NCBI RefSeq assembly: GCF_043641665.1
Contig: NC_092199.1
Span: 19,968,860-20,032,859, forward strand
DNA: 64,000 bases
Origin: Enoplosus armatus
Taxonomy: Eukaryota > Chordata > Actinopteri > Centrarchiformes > Enoplosidae
Direction: 5' to 3'
In this document: in pieces, positions 37,228 through 62,285 of the stretch
How positions within the stretch are numbered: the stretch's first letter is position 1
Layout of the letters: every line of letters starts with the position of its first letter
Translations under genes and position numbers: made by a program
The notes under the pieces: generated by a model
Database searches by the model: none
Told to the model about the DNA's origin: nothing
The model's input: the letters and a program-made list of their open reading frames with translations, nothing else

Positions 37228-37437
37228 GTGAGGTGCTTCTGTTTCATTGTCGTGCGGGTGTGATAGATACTTTCTGCGGTAGGATTTTATCTTGTTTCTG
37301 AGGCAGGTGTCTCTTGGTGGAGGATGCACAAGCAGACCAGAGTTGATATTGATTATGCTGACTGATTCTACTGTTCTACTACAATCTCTATTCTAACCTG
37401 TAACCCTGGACCTTTCAGTCCCCTCTGTGTTGCAGAG

Positions 37438-51311
<13,874 letters not shown>

Positions 51312-51440
51312 ACCTCGCAGTGATGACACAGAAGACCCTCCTGTACGCAAGTTCTTAGTACAAGTAGAGCCTCACCAGAGTTAACAAACCCTATTGTTCT
51401 GCCGTGCAATTGTAGCAGAATAAAGTGGTGTGAAGCATTA
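51312..51440 (+). other. MYH 3' UTR with poly(A) signal
   Basis: AATAAA at 51419-51424, about 110 nt after the stop, gives a short 3' UTR as is usual for sarcomeric myosin genes. Confidence 0.75.
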
Positions 51441-52195
51441 GCTTTGTCTGGTTTTTTTTTTTTCCTCCACATCTGATGACATTATTGTCTTTCGTTAGAT
51501 GTACTGTTTCTGAACAGCCAGATGAATGGTTTCTGAGCGTTTATCATAGTTCTCGATGTGTGCAGTTTATATGAGTCCCCCTCAGTGTGTGCTGTTTGCG
51601 CCTAATTTGAGCGTCTGTTTGCAGAGATCAGGGCGGATCCCAGCAGAACCCCCGCTGGCATTTACATTCTGAGTCAAAATAGCCGCCCTCCCTCACTGTC
51701 ACTCATCTACATATACAATTACCTAATGCTTGCACAAGAAAAGTGGATTAACCACGATGAGACCACCATAATCAAAGGACCAATCAGAAAGGCCGCAGAT
51801 GATTCAGTTAAGATGCAGCGTGTATTGAGCCGTGTCACTCCGTGCTTGAACCTGTTTGTTTAGCACACCAGACAGAGGGCCTCTCTACTGTTTTCTTTTG
51901 TCTCTCTGTCGGCGTCCTCATCAATACAGGAATCCATTTGTCTAAGACCCAGATTAGAAGACCTGGAAGTATAATACTCATCAGCATGACAAATAATCCG
52001 TATAGAAAACCCTTTAAAACAAGGGGCTGAGCCTCACAACCATTTGATCAGGGCTGTAGCTCCTCACTCACAACTCACAAGTTTTTCAACAACCTGTGGA
52101 AGAGTGTCTGACTCTGATACCTTTTCAGTATATTTAAATTAGGCTGTTTAGTATTTGAATACTGTATCCGCGATGTCCATTACATAAAGTGACTC
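51441..52195. other. Intergenic DNA downstream of MYH, no gene seen
   Basis: About 750 bp before the first MYH relic. Nothing here resembles a myosin exon, another known protein or a repeat with recognisable ends. Confidence 0.5.
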
Positions 52196-52198
52196 CTC

Positions 52199-53470
52199 TT
52201 GTGCCCAAGACTGTCTCAGTGAAGGATAACAATAAGTGCCATGAGGACACAGCTGTGAAGGCCAAGCCCGGTGAGGTTTCCGTATTGCACACCGTTATGC
52301 AGCGTGGATGATGTATGAGAGTAGCACCTACACTAGTTGACCCCCCCTCCCCCACTATGAAGAGTCTCAGGTGTGAAATAAAGTAAAATCATACGACGGC
52401 TGATTTATTGACACCTGTGTGTATTTCAGATCCACTTTGGGCTGTAAAGCTCACGCAAATGACCCGTCACGTTTTCCACCTCTTTAATAATCGGCCGATT
52501 CTCACGAGTAAGACTACAAAACCACTTTTCAAACCAAAATATTTCTCATATAAGATAAGACAATCCTTTATTAATCGCTCAGCGGGGAATTTGCTTTGTT
52601 GCGGCAGCATACAGGATAGTGCAATAGCAAGAGACATAAGTAAGAAAAATCAAGATATCATAAATAAAAACACCAACTATAATGAACAAATTTACAAGTT
52701 CACAGAACGGGTAAAGGAATTTTACTGTATTGCACATAGAGAGATGTTGATATTGCGGAGTGCAGTGCTGACTGTAGAGCCTGAGAGCAGCAGCTCCTTC
52801 ACACGCCGCGGGTGAAGCAGCGTGTCACTGACGGAGCTGCCCAGTGCCACCAGAGTGTCCTGTGCACGGGGTGGAACATGTCCTCCCTCAGGGATGATGG
52901 TTTAGCCGCCATTCTCCTCTCTCCCACCACTTCCACTGAGTCAAGGGGGCATCCCAGAACAGAGCTGGCCTTCTTAATCAGTCTGTCCAGTGCTGTCCAC
53001 TCCTGACTGCACTTTATCATGCTGTCAGGATTGCCCCCTGCACTCCAAAAGACCTGAGTCTCCTGAGCAGGAGGAGTCTGCTCTGGCCCTTCTTGTCCAG
53101 TCCAGTTTATTGTTCAGGTGAACACTCAGATTTCACCATCTCGATGTCCATTCCCTGGACGTTCACTGGTGTGGGAGGGGGTGTGTTTCTCTTTGCTTTT
53201 CCCTGCGTTGATGTGGTAGGCGGGTCCGCCGGCACCAGTCCACAAAGTCCTGGGCCAGTTCCCTGTATTCCCTGTCGTCCCCATCGGTGATGAGACCGAC
53301 AATTGCATCCACAAAAGATCTCTGCATATTTCTGGTTATGCTTTGCTGCTGCCCAATATCCTGGTGTCATCTGCAACACTACGGTAGCAGCAGCTAGAGG
53401 GCTCCCTTGAACAAGACAAGAAGTATGAGGGGAGAAGGACCCGGAAGAGGATTAAGCTTCCTCAAAAAAA
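52199..53470 (+). pseudogene. Relic of a second myosin heavy chain gene (at least two exon fragments)
   Basis: At 52199-52325 the sequence reads K-T-V-S-V-K-D-N, then after a degraded middle ends CGTTATGCAGCGTGGATGAT, closely matching the second coding exon of the intact gene (37729-37872), including its position before the donor. At 53394-53465, directly after a CAG acceptor, CTAGAGGGCTCCCTTGAACA matches the exon at 45474 (LEGSLEQ). Both are on the + strand and in gene order, but frames are broken and the exons between are gone. A weaker third match (GAGCTGGATG near 53558) may come from the exon at 47848. I read this as a tandem duplicate that has decayed. Confidence 0.7.
52545..53345 (-). 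mobile_element. Degraded LINE (non-LTR retrotransposon), 3' end of reverse-transcriptase ORF
   Basis: Read on the - strand, fragments such as IVGLITDGDDREYRELAQDF, FVDWC, VNVQGMDIEMV, DRLIKKASSVLGCPLDSVEV and VGERRMAAK follow the order of the C-terminal part of the reverse-transcriptase ORF of a fish LINE I recognise (Rex/L2-like; clade unsure). The - strand 3' end is AATTTCCCCGCTGAGCGATT, then AATAAAGGATTGTCTTATCTTAT, the usual tail of such elements. Frames shift and internal blocks are missing, so it is dead and 5' truncated. It sits between the two MYH relic exons. Confidence 0.8.
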
Positions 53471-53764
53471 TTAGACGTTTTTCTTGAAACATTTGTCACA
53501 GGGTGAAATTGATTTGTGTATCTTTATCTTTATAAAGGCAAAAAAGAGACAAGTAGCCTGAGCTGGATGCGTCAGATCAGGGCAAGTTTAAAGAGGACCT
53601 ATTATGCTGTTCCTTACAATGTTGGATATTCATACTAAACGTTGCCAAAGTTGCCAGATAATGAGGTAAATGTATGTAAAAGGAATTCCTGTGAGCCAAA
53701 AGCTCAGACTTCAGACCGCTCTGACTCTGATTCACCCTCTTTTAGTCTCTGTTTTTGGTCTCTC

Positions 53765-53830
53765 CCTGTCTCTTGCCTGTCTTTAGTTGCTAAATGTTCC
53801 ACTATGTTCACCAGCTAGTCGCTAACTGTG
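53765..53830 (-). repeat. Family B end fragment
   Basis: TTAGTTGCTAAATGTTCCAC, then TATGTTCACCAGCTAGTCGC, is the reverse complement of the family B motif at about 49337-49370. A short (TAG)n run follows at 53863-53877. Confidence 0.5.
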
Positions 53831-54112
53831 CCTGCCCACTCTTCAGTGCAGAGCAGGTGGTAGTAGTAGTAGTAGTCTAGACAAGGTTTGGCGAGAGCGG
53901 TGAGACCGCAACCGAGGCAAAGTGATACCGCACGTCGCAAATCCAAAACAAAGAGCCGAAAGACCCTGAAATGGGAACTCTCTGTGAGCTCATCGTGCGA
54001 CACCTCTCACATTACACATTTGACCCATTGTCAACATGTAAAATATTGATGAGAGCAACTTTAAATCTGTACAATACTTATTATGATTTATTGAATAAGT
54101 ATGACTGAGCAT

Positions 54113-56151
54113 TCACTCCTCAGTGGACACGTGAATCATCTTTTTCCATATTCGACTGAAGAAGGCTCGCAGTCCTTGCTCTTTGTCCTTTTCATCTACA
54201 ATAAGCAAAACTACAAAAGCATTAGCCAAAGTAATACACAGGTCTCAAACTATATATGGGTTTTTGCAAAAGTTTTATAAAAATGGAACATTACGAACAA
54301 CTCACCGGTCCTTTCTGCAGCCGCCACACCGCACAAATCTGGAGTCTGAAAAACACAATTTATGAATCTCACGTAGTAGCGCGGATATGTTGTAACAGTA
54401 AGATGACTCTTTGAGTTGGACTTACCGCGGGGTCCCTCTCAGTAATAAGCCCGGCACTCAGCGCTCTGTCCTCCATGTCCTGGACGGCACAGGCGACGCA
54501 CTCTCTAGCAGTGACGACGCTTTCGTCAAAGGCCATGAGGTGGAAGGTTCCGGAGCGGTCAACAAATCTTCTGTGGATGGCTCTGACCATGTCCTGGGCC
54601 GCTGACGCGCAGACGCACAGGAGACGCGCTTTAGTGAAAGAAGTATTCAGACAGAAGCAAGTAGCTGCTGCGTCCGCCAGCTGTTTGCCAATCCGAGCGC
54701 TGGCCGCTTCAGCCCTGTTTGTCCAAGCAGAGGCCAAACCGGAGTCCCTGATCACGCCGGCGCCCTGAGCCTGGGAAGTCCGGGTCTCAGCAGGCGGTTC
54801 TGGTTCGTCTAGGAGGAACTTCAGAGCCGTCTCCACCACCTGCGGTACTAAAGGCGCAGCGGCCCGCTGTAGCTTGGCGAGCAGGGCTAGCTCGGCGCGC
54901 TTGCTGGTGTGCGAGCCGGTGAAAGAGTCGAGCAGCTTGTTGGACAGGTGGCGGAGGAAGGTTTGTACGTCCTGCTCTGCTTTCGGGCGGATGACTGAGA
55001 GGAACATCTGAAGACCCTCCAGCGTGACCTTCGTGCGTGAGGAGGAGAAAGAGAGAAGAGTGAGAGACCGTCGGGTGTTAAAGATTCAACCGGATTGGAT
55101 CTTTTATCTTTTATCACCTTTCTCCCGAGCTGCAGTGAAAGGCGTCTCTCTTTGTCAAGTTCCTCCTGGAGCTCTTGCTGCATCTGATTTAGGCAGAGGC
55201 GCCTCGCTGAGGTCCAGGCCTGTACACATCACTCATTACTCTTCTCAAACAGGAATAGGCGACACTGCTGTAATAACTAATAACTCAGAGATGGTCTCCT
55301 GTAAAGTGACTTGTAAAGTGCACCTCAATGGAGGTGTTGGACGAGCTGTTTGGACAGAGCGTGGCACTCTTGTTTTTCCAAGTGGTCTGACCCCTCAGAT
55401 TTGTTGCTCTGGTATAGTAGTGCACTCCAGGGTGTGTCAGTACACCGTGACATCACTGTTGGGTGGGGCTACAGGTGCAAACGCAGCCATCGGTGATGCT
55501 GGCACACCCTTGAGTACACTACTACGTGGTCTGGTAGTACATTACTAATTCTTAATGCTGACTTTCTCACTCTTCTCCATTTGCGCCACCGTTTCACTAC
55601 GAGAAGATTTACCATTAACATGATTGCCACTTAATGCCACAGTGGGCGCTGTTTAGCAACTTTTATACAGTATGCTGTTTCTCTCCGTCAGTATGTTGTA
55701 TTTACCAATTCAGCCACGAGGAGCTGCCTTGCCTCTGCCCCCTTGGCTAGTTCGTGGAACCTTTAAGAATGAGAAAGATTTTCTTATCGATGTTGTCTAA
55801 TGTCTAATGTGCATTTGCGGTGAGCTTTAATCGAACCGTGGACTCACTCGTCCAGGAAGCTTCTTGAGCCCAGCAGCCACTTCTCCATATCTTTAGCAGA
55901 TAAATGCTCGGGGACTTGGCGCTGCAGCTTCATCAGCGCAAACTGCCTCATTAGCATCTTCTGCAAGACAGATTCAGTGCGCAGTTTGCATCAGCTGATC
56001 TCAGAGCTCCCCCGTGCTTCATTATGAACAGCGCATCTTGACATTTAACGGCGACAAGACTGACCTCTGCCCTGTAGCGCTGTCGCTCCCTCTCTGAGAA
56101 AGAGGACGGTCTCGTGTGTTGAACTTGCTGCAGAATGAAGCCAGTGTCCAT
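54113..56151 (-). CDS. Unrecognised coiled-coil protein gene
   Basis: Exons, start to stop: 56151-56065, 55960-55848, 55760-55706, 55219-55118, 55028-54426, 54345-54306, 54195-54113. All have GT-AG borders with matching phases; 1083 nt, 360 residues from MDTGFILQQ. Visible: an Arg/Gln/Glu-rich start (SERERQRYRAE), a helical segment (KMLMRQFALMKLQRQ), a strong coiled-coil stretch (NQMQQELQEELDKERRLSLQ, about residues 96-115), then a large alanine-rich helical exon and the tail FFSRIWKKMIHVSTEE. I know of no enzyme motif in it. A weak resemblance in style to the EVC/limbin coiled-coil proteins is a guess. An in-frame stop precedes the ATG, but a CTCAG acceptor lies next to it, so further upstream exons are possible. 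The poly(A) signal (54087-54092, - strand) is only about 20 nt past the stop. Confidence 0.75.
55220..55705. other. Intron of the coiled-coil gene with an inverted repeat
   Basis: A + strand open frame runs through this intron but looks like no known protein. A 21-bp inverted repeat with two mismatches lies at 55416-55436 and 55503-55523 (AGTAGTGCACTCCAGGGTGT and CACACCCTTGAGTACACTAC, each plus one base). Confidence 0.55.
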
Positions 56152-57625
56152 GCTGAGCAGAGGTCAGGCTCCTCAAGAAGGACAGGAAACGCTCATTTAG
56201 ATATTCATTTAGAAAAATATTCCGTTTATGTACCACTTATAGTAGATAATGGAATTGTGGGAAACAGGAATTGCCTAGGCTTGGGGTGGATGTTGCCGTG
56301 AGCGATGATTTGATGATATTGCATCATTTGAGCAAATTGTGAACTGCCCACTCAGCGTGAGGCAGGGCCAGTAATATTACTGAAGCAGACCTTATTGAAT
56401 AATGGTATAAACAGCCTGTTTTATTAGATCTGGGTGTGGAGCACTAGACCTAATACATGTTGGTCAAACTGTATGCTAATTTTGCTTTAAGGAATGACAG
56501 TTTCTTTTTTAAAAAGTGCTAATAAAGACTTTACATACCTGGCACAAAGAGAAAGTTACCGCAGTTTGAGCAAAGGGAGGCGTGCTTTCAGGTGGCTTGA
56601 AAGCCGATTGTTCAGACAACAAAGATGGAGATTCTGAACCGGCCCCCTCAGGTCAACATTGTGTGTGTGTGTGTGTGTGTGTGTGTGGAATCTACAGCAG
56701 ACGTCATTCTGATGCTTCTCGTCAACAAAACGTCTCCGTGGGGGCCCGAACTCAAAACAAAACATTTTTAAAGGGACCCACTGTTGGTTTTACACACACA
56801 TATAGATCGGTGCACTCATTGTGGCATCAGGGAGGGTCAAACGAATGAGGCTGCCTGGGTGCGTGGTGGGAAGTGAAGGCTTTGTTTTTCATAGGGACTA
56901 AACGTCAGGATATCTGGACATCTGCTGCTTCAATTGTGAACATTCTTTCTAAAATAAGTCCCTCGACTTATAGAAGCCCTTCATTCATTGATGCCTCACT
57001 ATATTGTTGACTTATTCGTGCTTTATGCATTTTATCCCTGTTTCCGACCACACAATTTTAGTGCATTAGTTTTCAGCTTACATGCCGAAAATAATAACAA
57101 AATGTACATTTTAATGGAACACGGTGGGACCTCGGAGACAGCTGATAGCTCCCCCTTGTGGTTGTGTGTGGTCTCATCCAGGACACCAGCCTCCAGTGAT
57201 AGCTGTTAGGCCGTATTTCAGCAGGTTTTATTGCTTCCGAATGGAAAAAGAAAAGAAAGAATCAACAGTCGCAAGAGCTGTCATTACGGCTGATGTCTCG
57301 CTGTGGGCCAAAAATAACCCTTGATGTGCCATAATAACAAGCAACATGGAGCTTTTTGGGTGGTTTTTGGGCACATTTCACGTCACGGCTCTGAACAAAG
57401 CTGCTTCATTTAAAGTGAAAGGCTGAAGGTCAATAAGAGGCCATGGAGAAGTCTTCAGTTGTTAAATAAAATGACGACAAAGGATTTCAAGATAACTATG
57501 TGTTCATTTCACGTTCATTTATCCTGTGATTCTTTGATTTTAGTTCTGTTCGACTAACTAAATGCATATTCAGTGCTCTCTTGTGCTTCATATTAACACA
57601 GCCACTTCCACGTCTGACAGTGGCC

Positions 57626-57664
<39 letters not shown>

Positions 57665-58440
57665 ACTTACTGCATTAAATCATCGTCATCTAACATGAGT
57701 GTGTGAAAACAGTAAAGACGAGCTGGAGGGGAGTTGATTTCAATAATCGCTCTTCAAGTCCACCACAGTAACAGATAGTGTTTCCGGTAAAAAAAAATCT
57801 TTCAAACTAAAATCTCAAAAGGGCCGACGGGTAAAAAACCAAATGCCACGCAAATGTAAAAAAAAAAAAGGTTTCTCCCTAAAATCATTGTTATCATAAT
57901 CATAATATAGTGGGCTATATATTTATAGAACACAATTCCATTCAGTTTCCAAGTGCTTTACATGCATTTCTAACTCTGACAGAGATGAAAAACAAACTAA
58001 ACTACAAAGTTAGTAGTAGGCTAATAATTGTTGGTAGCAGTAGAAGTAGTAGGCCTATCCTTTTGGTAGGACTACTGCTAAAGGAGGACTAGCCTACTCC
58101 GTTTGCGGCTACCATTGCTACATGCTAATCATTACTGCCGCTATTATACAGGGGTCATTTTAATTGTGGCCTGGTACTATTACTAATAGTAATCGTGATG
58201 CTATTAGCAGTACCGATCTAGTAGTAGCACACTGAAAATAAGTTTTGATGTTGAGCGTAACGAGTTCATTCTTGACTTGGAAACAAAAGCAAAAACAAGA
58301 GAACACGCGCACCCTCCGTCTTCCTGAGCAGATGGCGTCTGCTCGGTTGTCATGGAGATACAACATAGCCCGTCATTTGTGAAGTAAGGAACGTTGAACC
58401 ATCGCTGTGCTTTTATTCCGAAGTCAGACTTGTCTGGACT
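56152..58440. other. Intergenic or upstream-intron region between coiled-coil gene and GAS7
   Basis: About 2.3 kb. It holds a (TG)n tract at 56658-56688, a (CAT)n tract at 57627-57663 and, at 58345-58358, GTTGTCATGGAGAT, which resembles an RFX half-site pair. A possible splice donor lies at 56538 on the - strand (see rejected items). No gene can be supported. Confidence 0.5.
57627..57663. repeat. (CAT)n microsatellite
   Basis: About twelve CAT trinucleotides in a row, in intergenic sequence upstream of GAS7. Confidence 0.9.
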
Positions 58441-58753
58441 TCCGGTGTGCCCGCCACGCTCTGTCTGACTTGACGCCGCTCTCGCAGCCGTGCGGGGCGG
58501 GCGGGCAGGCTGGTGGACTGGAGGAGCAGAGCGGCGAGGGGGCGTCCTGACGACGGCGGCAGCAGCGGGAGGAGAACCTGTTCACCCAACTTCACGCGAG
58601 TTTCGCCCCGCGTCGCTGCTCCACGAGCAGGACAAAACAACACTCGATTCAACAAAACTTTTTGTTTTTCTTCCAAGGAGCGGGAGGTGTGTGTGCGTGT
58701 GTGTGCGCGGAGGGGGGAGATCATCACCACAGCCTGTCCGCGGAGCGCCGGCG
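58441..58753 (+). promoter_or_regulatory. GAS7: GC-rich GAS7 promoter/5' UTR
   Basis: A CpG-rich block directly upstream of the GAS7 ATG, with an Sp1-type GC box GGGGCGGGCGGGC at 58494-58506. The frame upstream of the ATG is open but has no other ATG. The context GGCGATGT carries a G at -3. Confidence 0.6.
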
Positions 58754-58933
58754 ATGTCTGGATCTTATTGCAAAAGTTTGTACCCGTTCAGCGGGGAGCA
58801 GCACCAACAGGGACTGAGCTTCGAGGCCGGGGACATTATTAAGGTGGTCCAGGCTCTGCCCGGAGGCTGGTGGGAAGGAGAGAGGGATGGAGCCAGAGGA
58901 TGGTTCCCCTCAAGTTACGTCCAGGTCTTGGAG
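58754..58933 (+). CDS. GAS7: GAS7 first coding exon (SH3 domain), partial gene
   Basis: Growth arrest-specific 7 is a cytoskeletal adaptor (SH3, WW, F-BAR) acting in neurite outgrowth and membrane-actin coupling. The exon codes for 60 residues from MSGSYCKSLYPFSGEQ to SSYVQVLE and ends at a GT donor in phase 0. The SH3 signature is complete: ALYDY-like SLYPFSG, the LSFEAGDII segment, GGWWEGE and RGWFPSSYV. It matches the long GAS7 isoform start closely in length and sequence. The WW and F-BAR exons lie beyond the window. It is divergent from the coiled-coil gene on the - strand. Confidence 0.92.
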
Positions 58934-59097
58934 GTAAGGCTCTGGACGCATCTGGACTTCTTCTTATTACTTATTAGGACTTAATACAAGTTAATTGGTT
59001 TTGAATTGGATGTAAAATTGCTTAAACGACTGACTTTTTGACTTTGCTATGATTTAGTTCTTATGAAAAACATTTTTTTTAAAGTGTGTTATGTATT

Positions 59098-59100
<3 letters not shown>

Positions 59101-59168
<68 letters not shown>
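59101..59168. repeat. Composite microsatellite (TG)n(TC)n(AC)n
   Basis: A (TG)n run passes into (TC)n and then (AC)n. The TG and AC arms are complementary, so the tract can fold into a long hairpin. Confidence 0.9.
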
Positions 59169-60813
59169 TGAGTGACCAGGGTGGAGGGTTCAGGCCTCTT
59201 GGAGATAAAGACAGCATTGACGGACGCTCTAATGAATCGTTTTCCCGTGCTGAGCCGATCACATTAACTCTTAACTTCCCAGCAGTCACGGCACTTCCTC
59301 ATTCCACACACATTCCAGCGGAATTCTCAGGTCTCCTCTCTGTGCGCGTGAATGCACAGGGGCATGCTGCTGCTGCCCCCCCCACTCCCTGTCTGGCTCT
59401 CAGAGTTTGCAACTTAGAAAAGATTTTTTAATTTATTTTTTATTTCTTTGTACACTCATTTGTTTGGCTCTGTGACTGAGTGTGTGGTTGAGTCGGTGAC
59501 ACAACCCTGCGTACTGTCAGTTTCAGCTCGTATCCAAGAGGGACAGGCATGACGCCAGCGCTCTCAGCCGTGGCACCACTGCTGCCATATTTATCACGTC
59601 CTCGCTCTGAGTGTGAGAAGATGCGAACAGTAACATGATTTGTGACCCAGTGACACCCGAGTCCAGCCTGTGCTGATCACCCAGCACATGAAGACATCAA
59701 CCTGTAGCAGGGGAGAGTTCAGAGGAATGGCGTCGACGGGTGGGGCAGCGGGGTGGGGAAGTGTCGAAGTTACACGAGACGCCAATGCTTTCAGAACTCT
59801 GACCTGTAATAGAAACGTGAGCATTGATCATTGATGAAGTTATTCTGGTTCAGAGATTTGAATAACTACCAGGCCATGGTGAGGCATGACTTATGTAACT
59901 TGTAAGTCTTGCTGGAACAATGAGTCGATTGATTAATCGTCAAATGTCGATGACACTTTTGAGGGACTTTATAGAAACAGTGTCTCCATTACATATTGAG
60001 AGCGCACTGACACGTTTATTTTCACACTGTAAAATATCATATCACTGTCACCATCGTTAGTTGCCGCCCTGATGGACACACGAGAGGTGACGGAGAACCT
60101 GTGAATATGAGGGAGGAAGCATTGCCTGGTTTCTTAACACACACAAACAGAAGTCAGGCTGCTCCCCCGGCTGGGTGCCTTTTTTCTAAAACACAGATGC
60201 AAGGCTAGATACGGGGCTCAGCCCTTAAGCTAGACTAAATTAAGCAACAACAACATGCTTATCTGATGTCGGGTCTGACTTCATCACAGGCGTGAGCCCA
60301 CACCGGGGGACCCCCGGGCCTCTGTGGTCTGCAGCTCGTGTCGGATGCTTTACGCGGCGTTGCGGGTTCAGATCTGCATTCTCACCACTAACCCACCTTT
60401 CCTGTCTCTCTGCACTGTCTCTCTGCACTCCTAAAAATAACCGGTAAAAGATGGGTGAAACGACACAGCAGTGAAAGTGGGGAAGGGGTTGTGATTTGCT
60501 TTGTTGGGCCCGTGCTGCGCCTTCACCTTGGCCTTACCTGTTCCACCAGGCAGGCGGCACGAGGTTGCATCTCTATTGAGATGTTAATGGAGCTAGGTTT
60601 CACTTCACGTTCATCTAAACTGGTCTGAGGATGTGGTGGTTTTGATCTTAGTACTAAATACTGATATTGATACTTGAGAAAATCTAATAACAAAGTTTTA
60701 CAGTTGAACAATAAACTTTATTATCAAAGATGCCAATAACAATAGAGATGACAGAAAATGGCATTGAAATCTAAATGATTATATACTGGACTGTGGAAAT
60801 AGTCATTTGAAAA

Positions 60814-60938
60814 AATAATCTTAACTCAAGGTCCTCTTTAGTAGCTATTTTTTGAGTTTTCCACAGCATCTCACAGTCTCAGTAAGCGAGTGGAAACTCT
60901 GGAAAAAGTTAGTAAGAGGACCTTGAGTTGGGATTATT
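60814..60938. mobile_element. MITE-like element, family C copy 2
   Basis: Terminal inverted repeats of about 26 bp: left AATAATCTTAACTCAAGGTC plus CTCTTTA at 60814-60840; right AGTAAGAGGACCTTGAGTTG plus GGATTATT at 60911-60938. There is no open frame and the total is about 125 bp. The left arm matches the element at 23932. Confidence 0.8.
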
Positions 60939-61991
60939 TCGTCAAAGAACTTCATTAGACTTGTATTGAAAAATAAATCGGATTTAAATTGACAGAAAAA
61001 TCAACAGCTTATTGGTGGGTAATATTGTAATATTTGCTCTATCAGTATCAGTATTACAGTAATAATACCCGGAATGAAGAGATGCATCTCCTACTTCATG
61101 TAGGTGGGATTACACATAATGAAACTGGACCCCCCCCCCCTTTAGTTCTCCTTGAATGTGTCATCTGTAGGTGGATCAGACGTGTTCGGATTGGCACATT
61201 GACATGACTGATGGTGAAAGAAAAAGCACTCCTCCGTTTCCTCATTCTGGTAATGCTTTCAAACCCAGAGGGGCTCTGCGAGGAAGTCACTTAAAACTCA
61301 CTTTCATAATCATAAAAGACCACAAACTTGGGCTGATGTGCCTTAATCACCCAGGCAGGGATTTGTAGCTGGCACAGTGAACAGTGCAGCTCTGATCCGG
61401 CTCTGTTGTCATCTTCAGCATCGCGGCTTTGTTCCACAAACGGCTCCATTCTCTCAAACATAATGAATCATTCAGAACCTGCGCCCTCCTGGTGCATCGC
61501 ACAGTTACACTTTAAAGTTAAGCTGTATAGCTTTGGAAGGAAGAAAGAAGGAAGACATATTCTCCTTCTTCAAAAAGGGAAAGTTGAATTCATTCTTAGT
61601 TCAGCAGACTCAAAGGTTTTACTGAATCTGGCGTGACTGGTAGCGCGTGATGGCTAATGTTAGCAAACTTTAGATAGATGTTGCTGTTTAGATATTACTG
61701 GGTCACTTTTCCAACTTTCCAACTCTTCTGCACTGGTGTTTCTGATGCACTTGGTTTTTAGCATTTACTATTATCCAATAAGTGTTGCTTGTAGCCGTAC
61801 AAGTAACATGGGCCTTCAATTACAATGACAATTTCCTTCTTTTCCTTCCTTCCTTCCTGTCATCTTTCTTAGTGTCTCATACCAGGTGATGTTTTGAGAA
61901 AGAATGCTGTCTTCTCAGATATGTGTACGCTGTATGAAAGGTCCTCTCATCTACCCAAGGAGAACATTGCATTTCTTGAGTAATTATGACA

Positions 61992-62285
61992 AGATAGGGT
62001 GGGCGATATGGCCAAAATGATATGGCGGTATATGTCATTTTATATCACGGTGATGGCACATACAACGATACAGTAATTGTTCTGCAATTTCAATTAATAA
62101 ATGGTTTCAAATAGCCGTTCTTCATGCTCTGAATATACAATTTCACTCTCCTCCTCCATGTTTTCTTGTCACTCTTTTTCTGTGGCGGTTGGCGGTTATC
62201 ACCGCCAACGTGGTAAGCAGTCCTGCTGCACAAAAATACCGGTGGACACATTTCTACCATAACGTGGCATAATGAGTCACATCAC
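61992..62285. repeat. Probable dispersed repeat fragment
   Basis: TAGGGTGGGCGATATGGCCA, then ATATGGCGGTATATG and TATATCACGGTGATGG, resembles a repeat I recall in fish genomes that begins with GGGCGATATGGC. The right end is uncertain. Confidence 0.4.

Noticed and set aside
52429..52475. Further MYH relic (ATCCACTTTGG and TCACGTTTT)
   Set aside because: The two short matches are in the reverse of gene order and only 9-11 bp long, so chance is likely.
55024..55548. 174-codon + strand open frame
   Set aside because: It overlaps exons of the coiled-coil gene on the other strand and continues through its intron; no recognisable product.
56539..56636. Possible extra upstream exon of the coiled-coil gene (- strand, ends TGCCAG before GTATGT)
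   Set aside because: The open frame is about 33 codons with a good donor, but its phase does not join the 56151 exon and no clear acceptor is visible.
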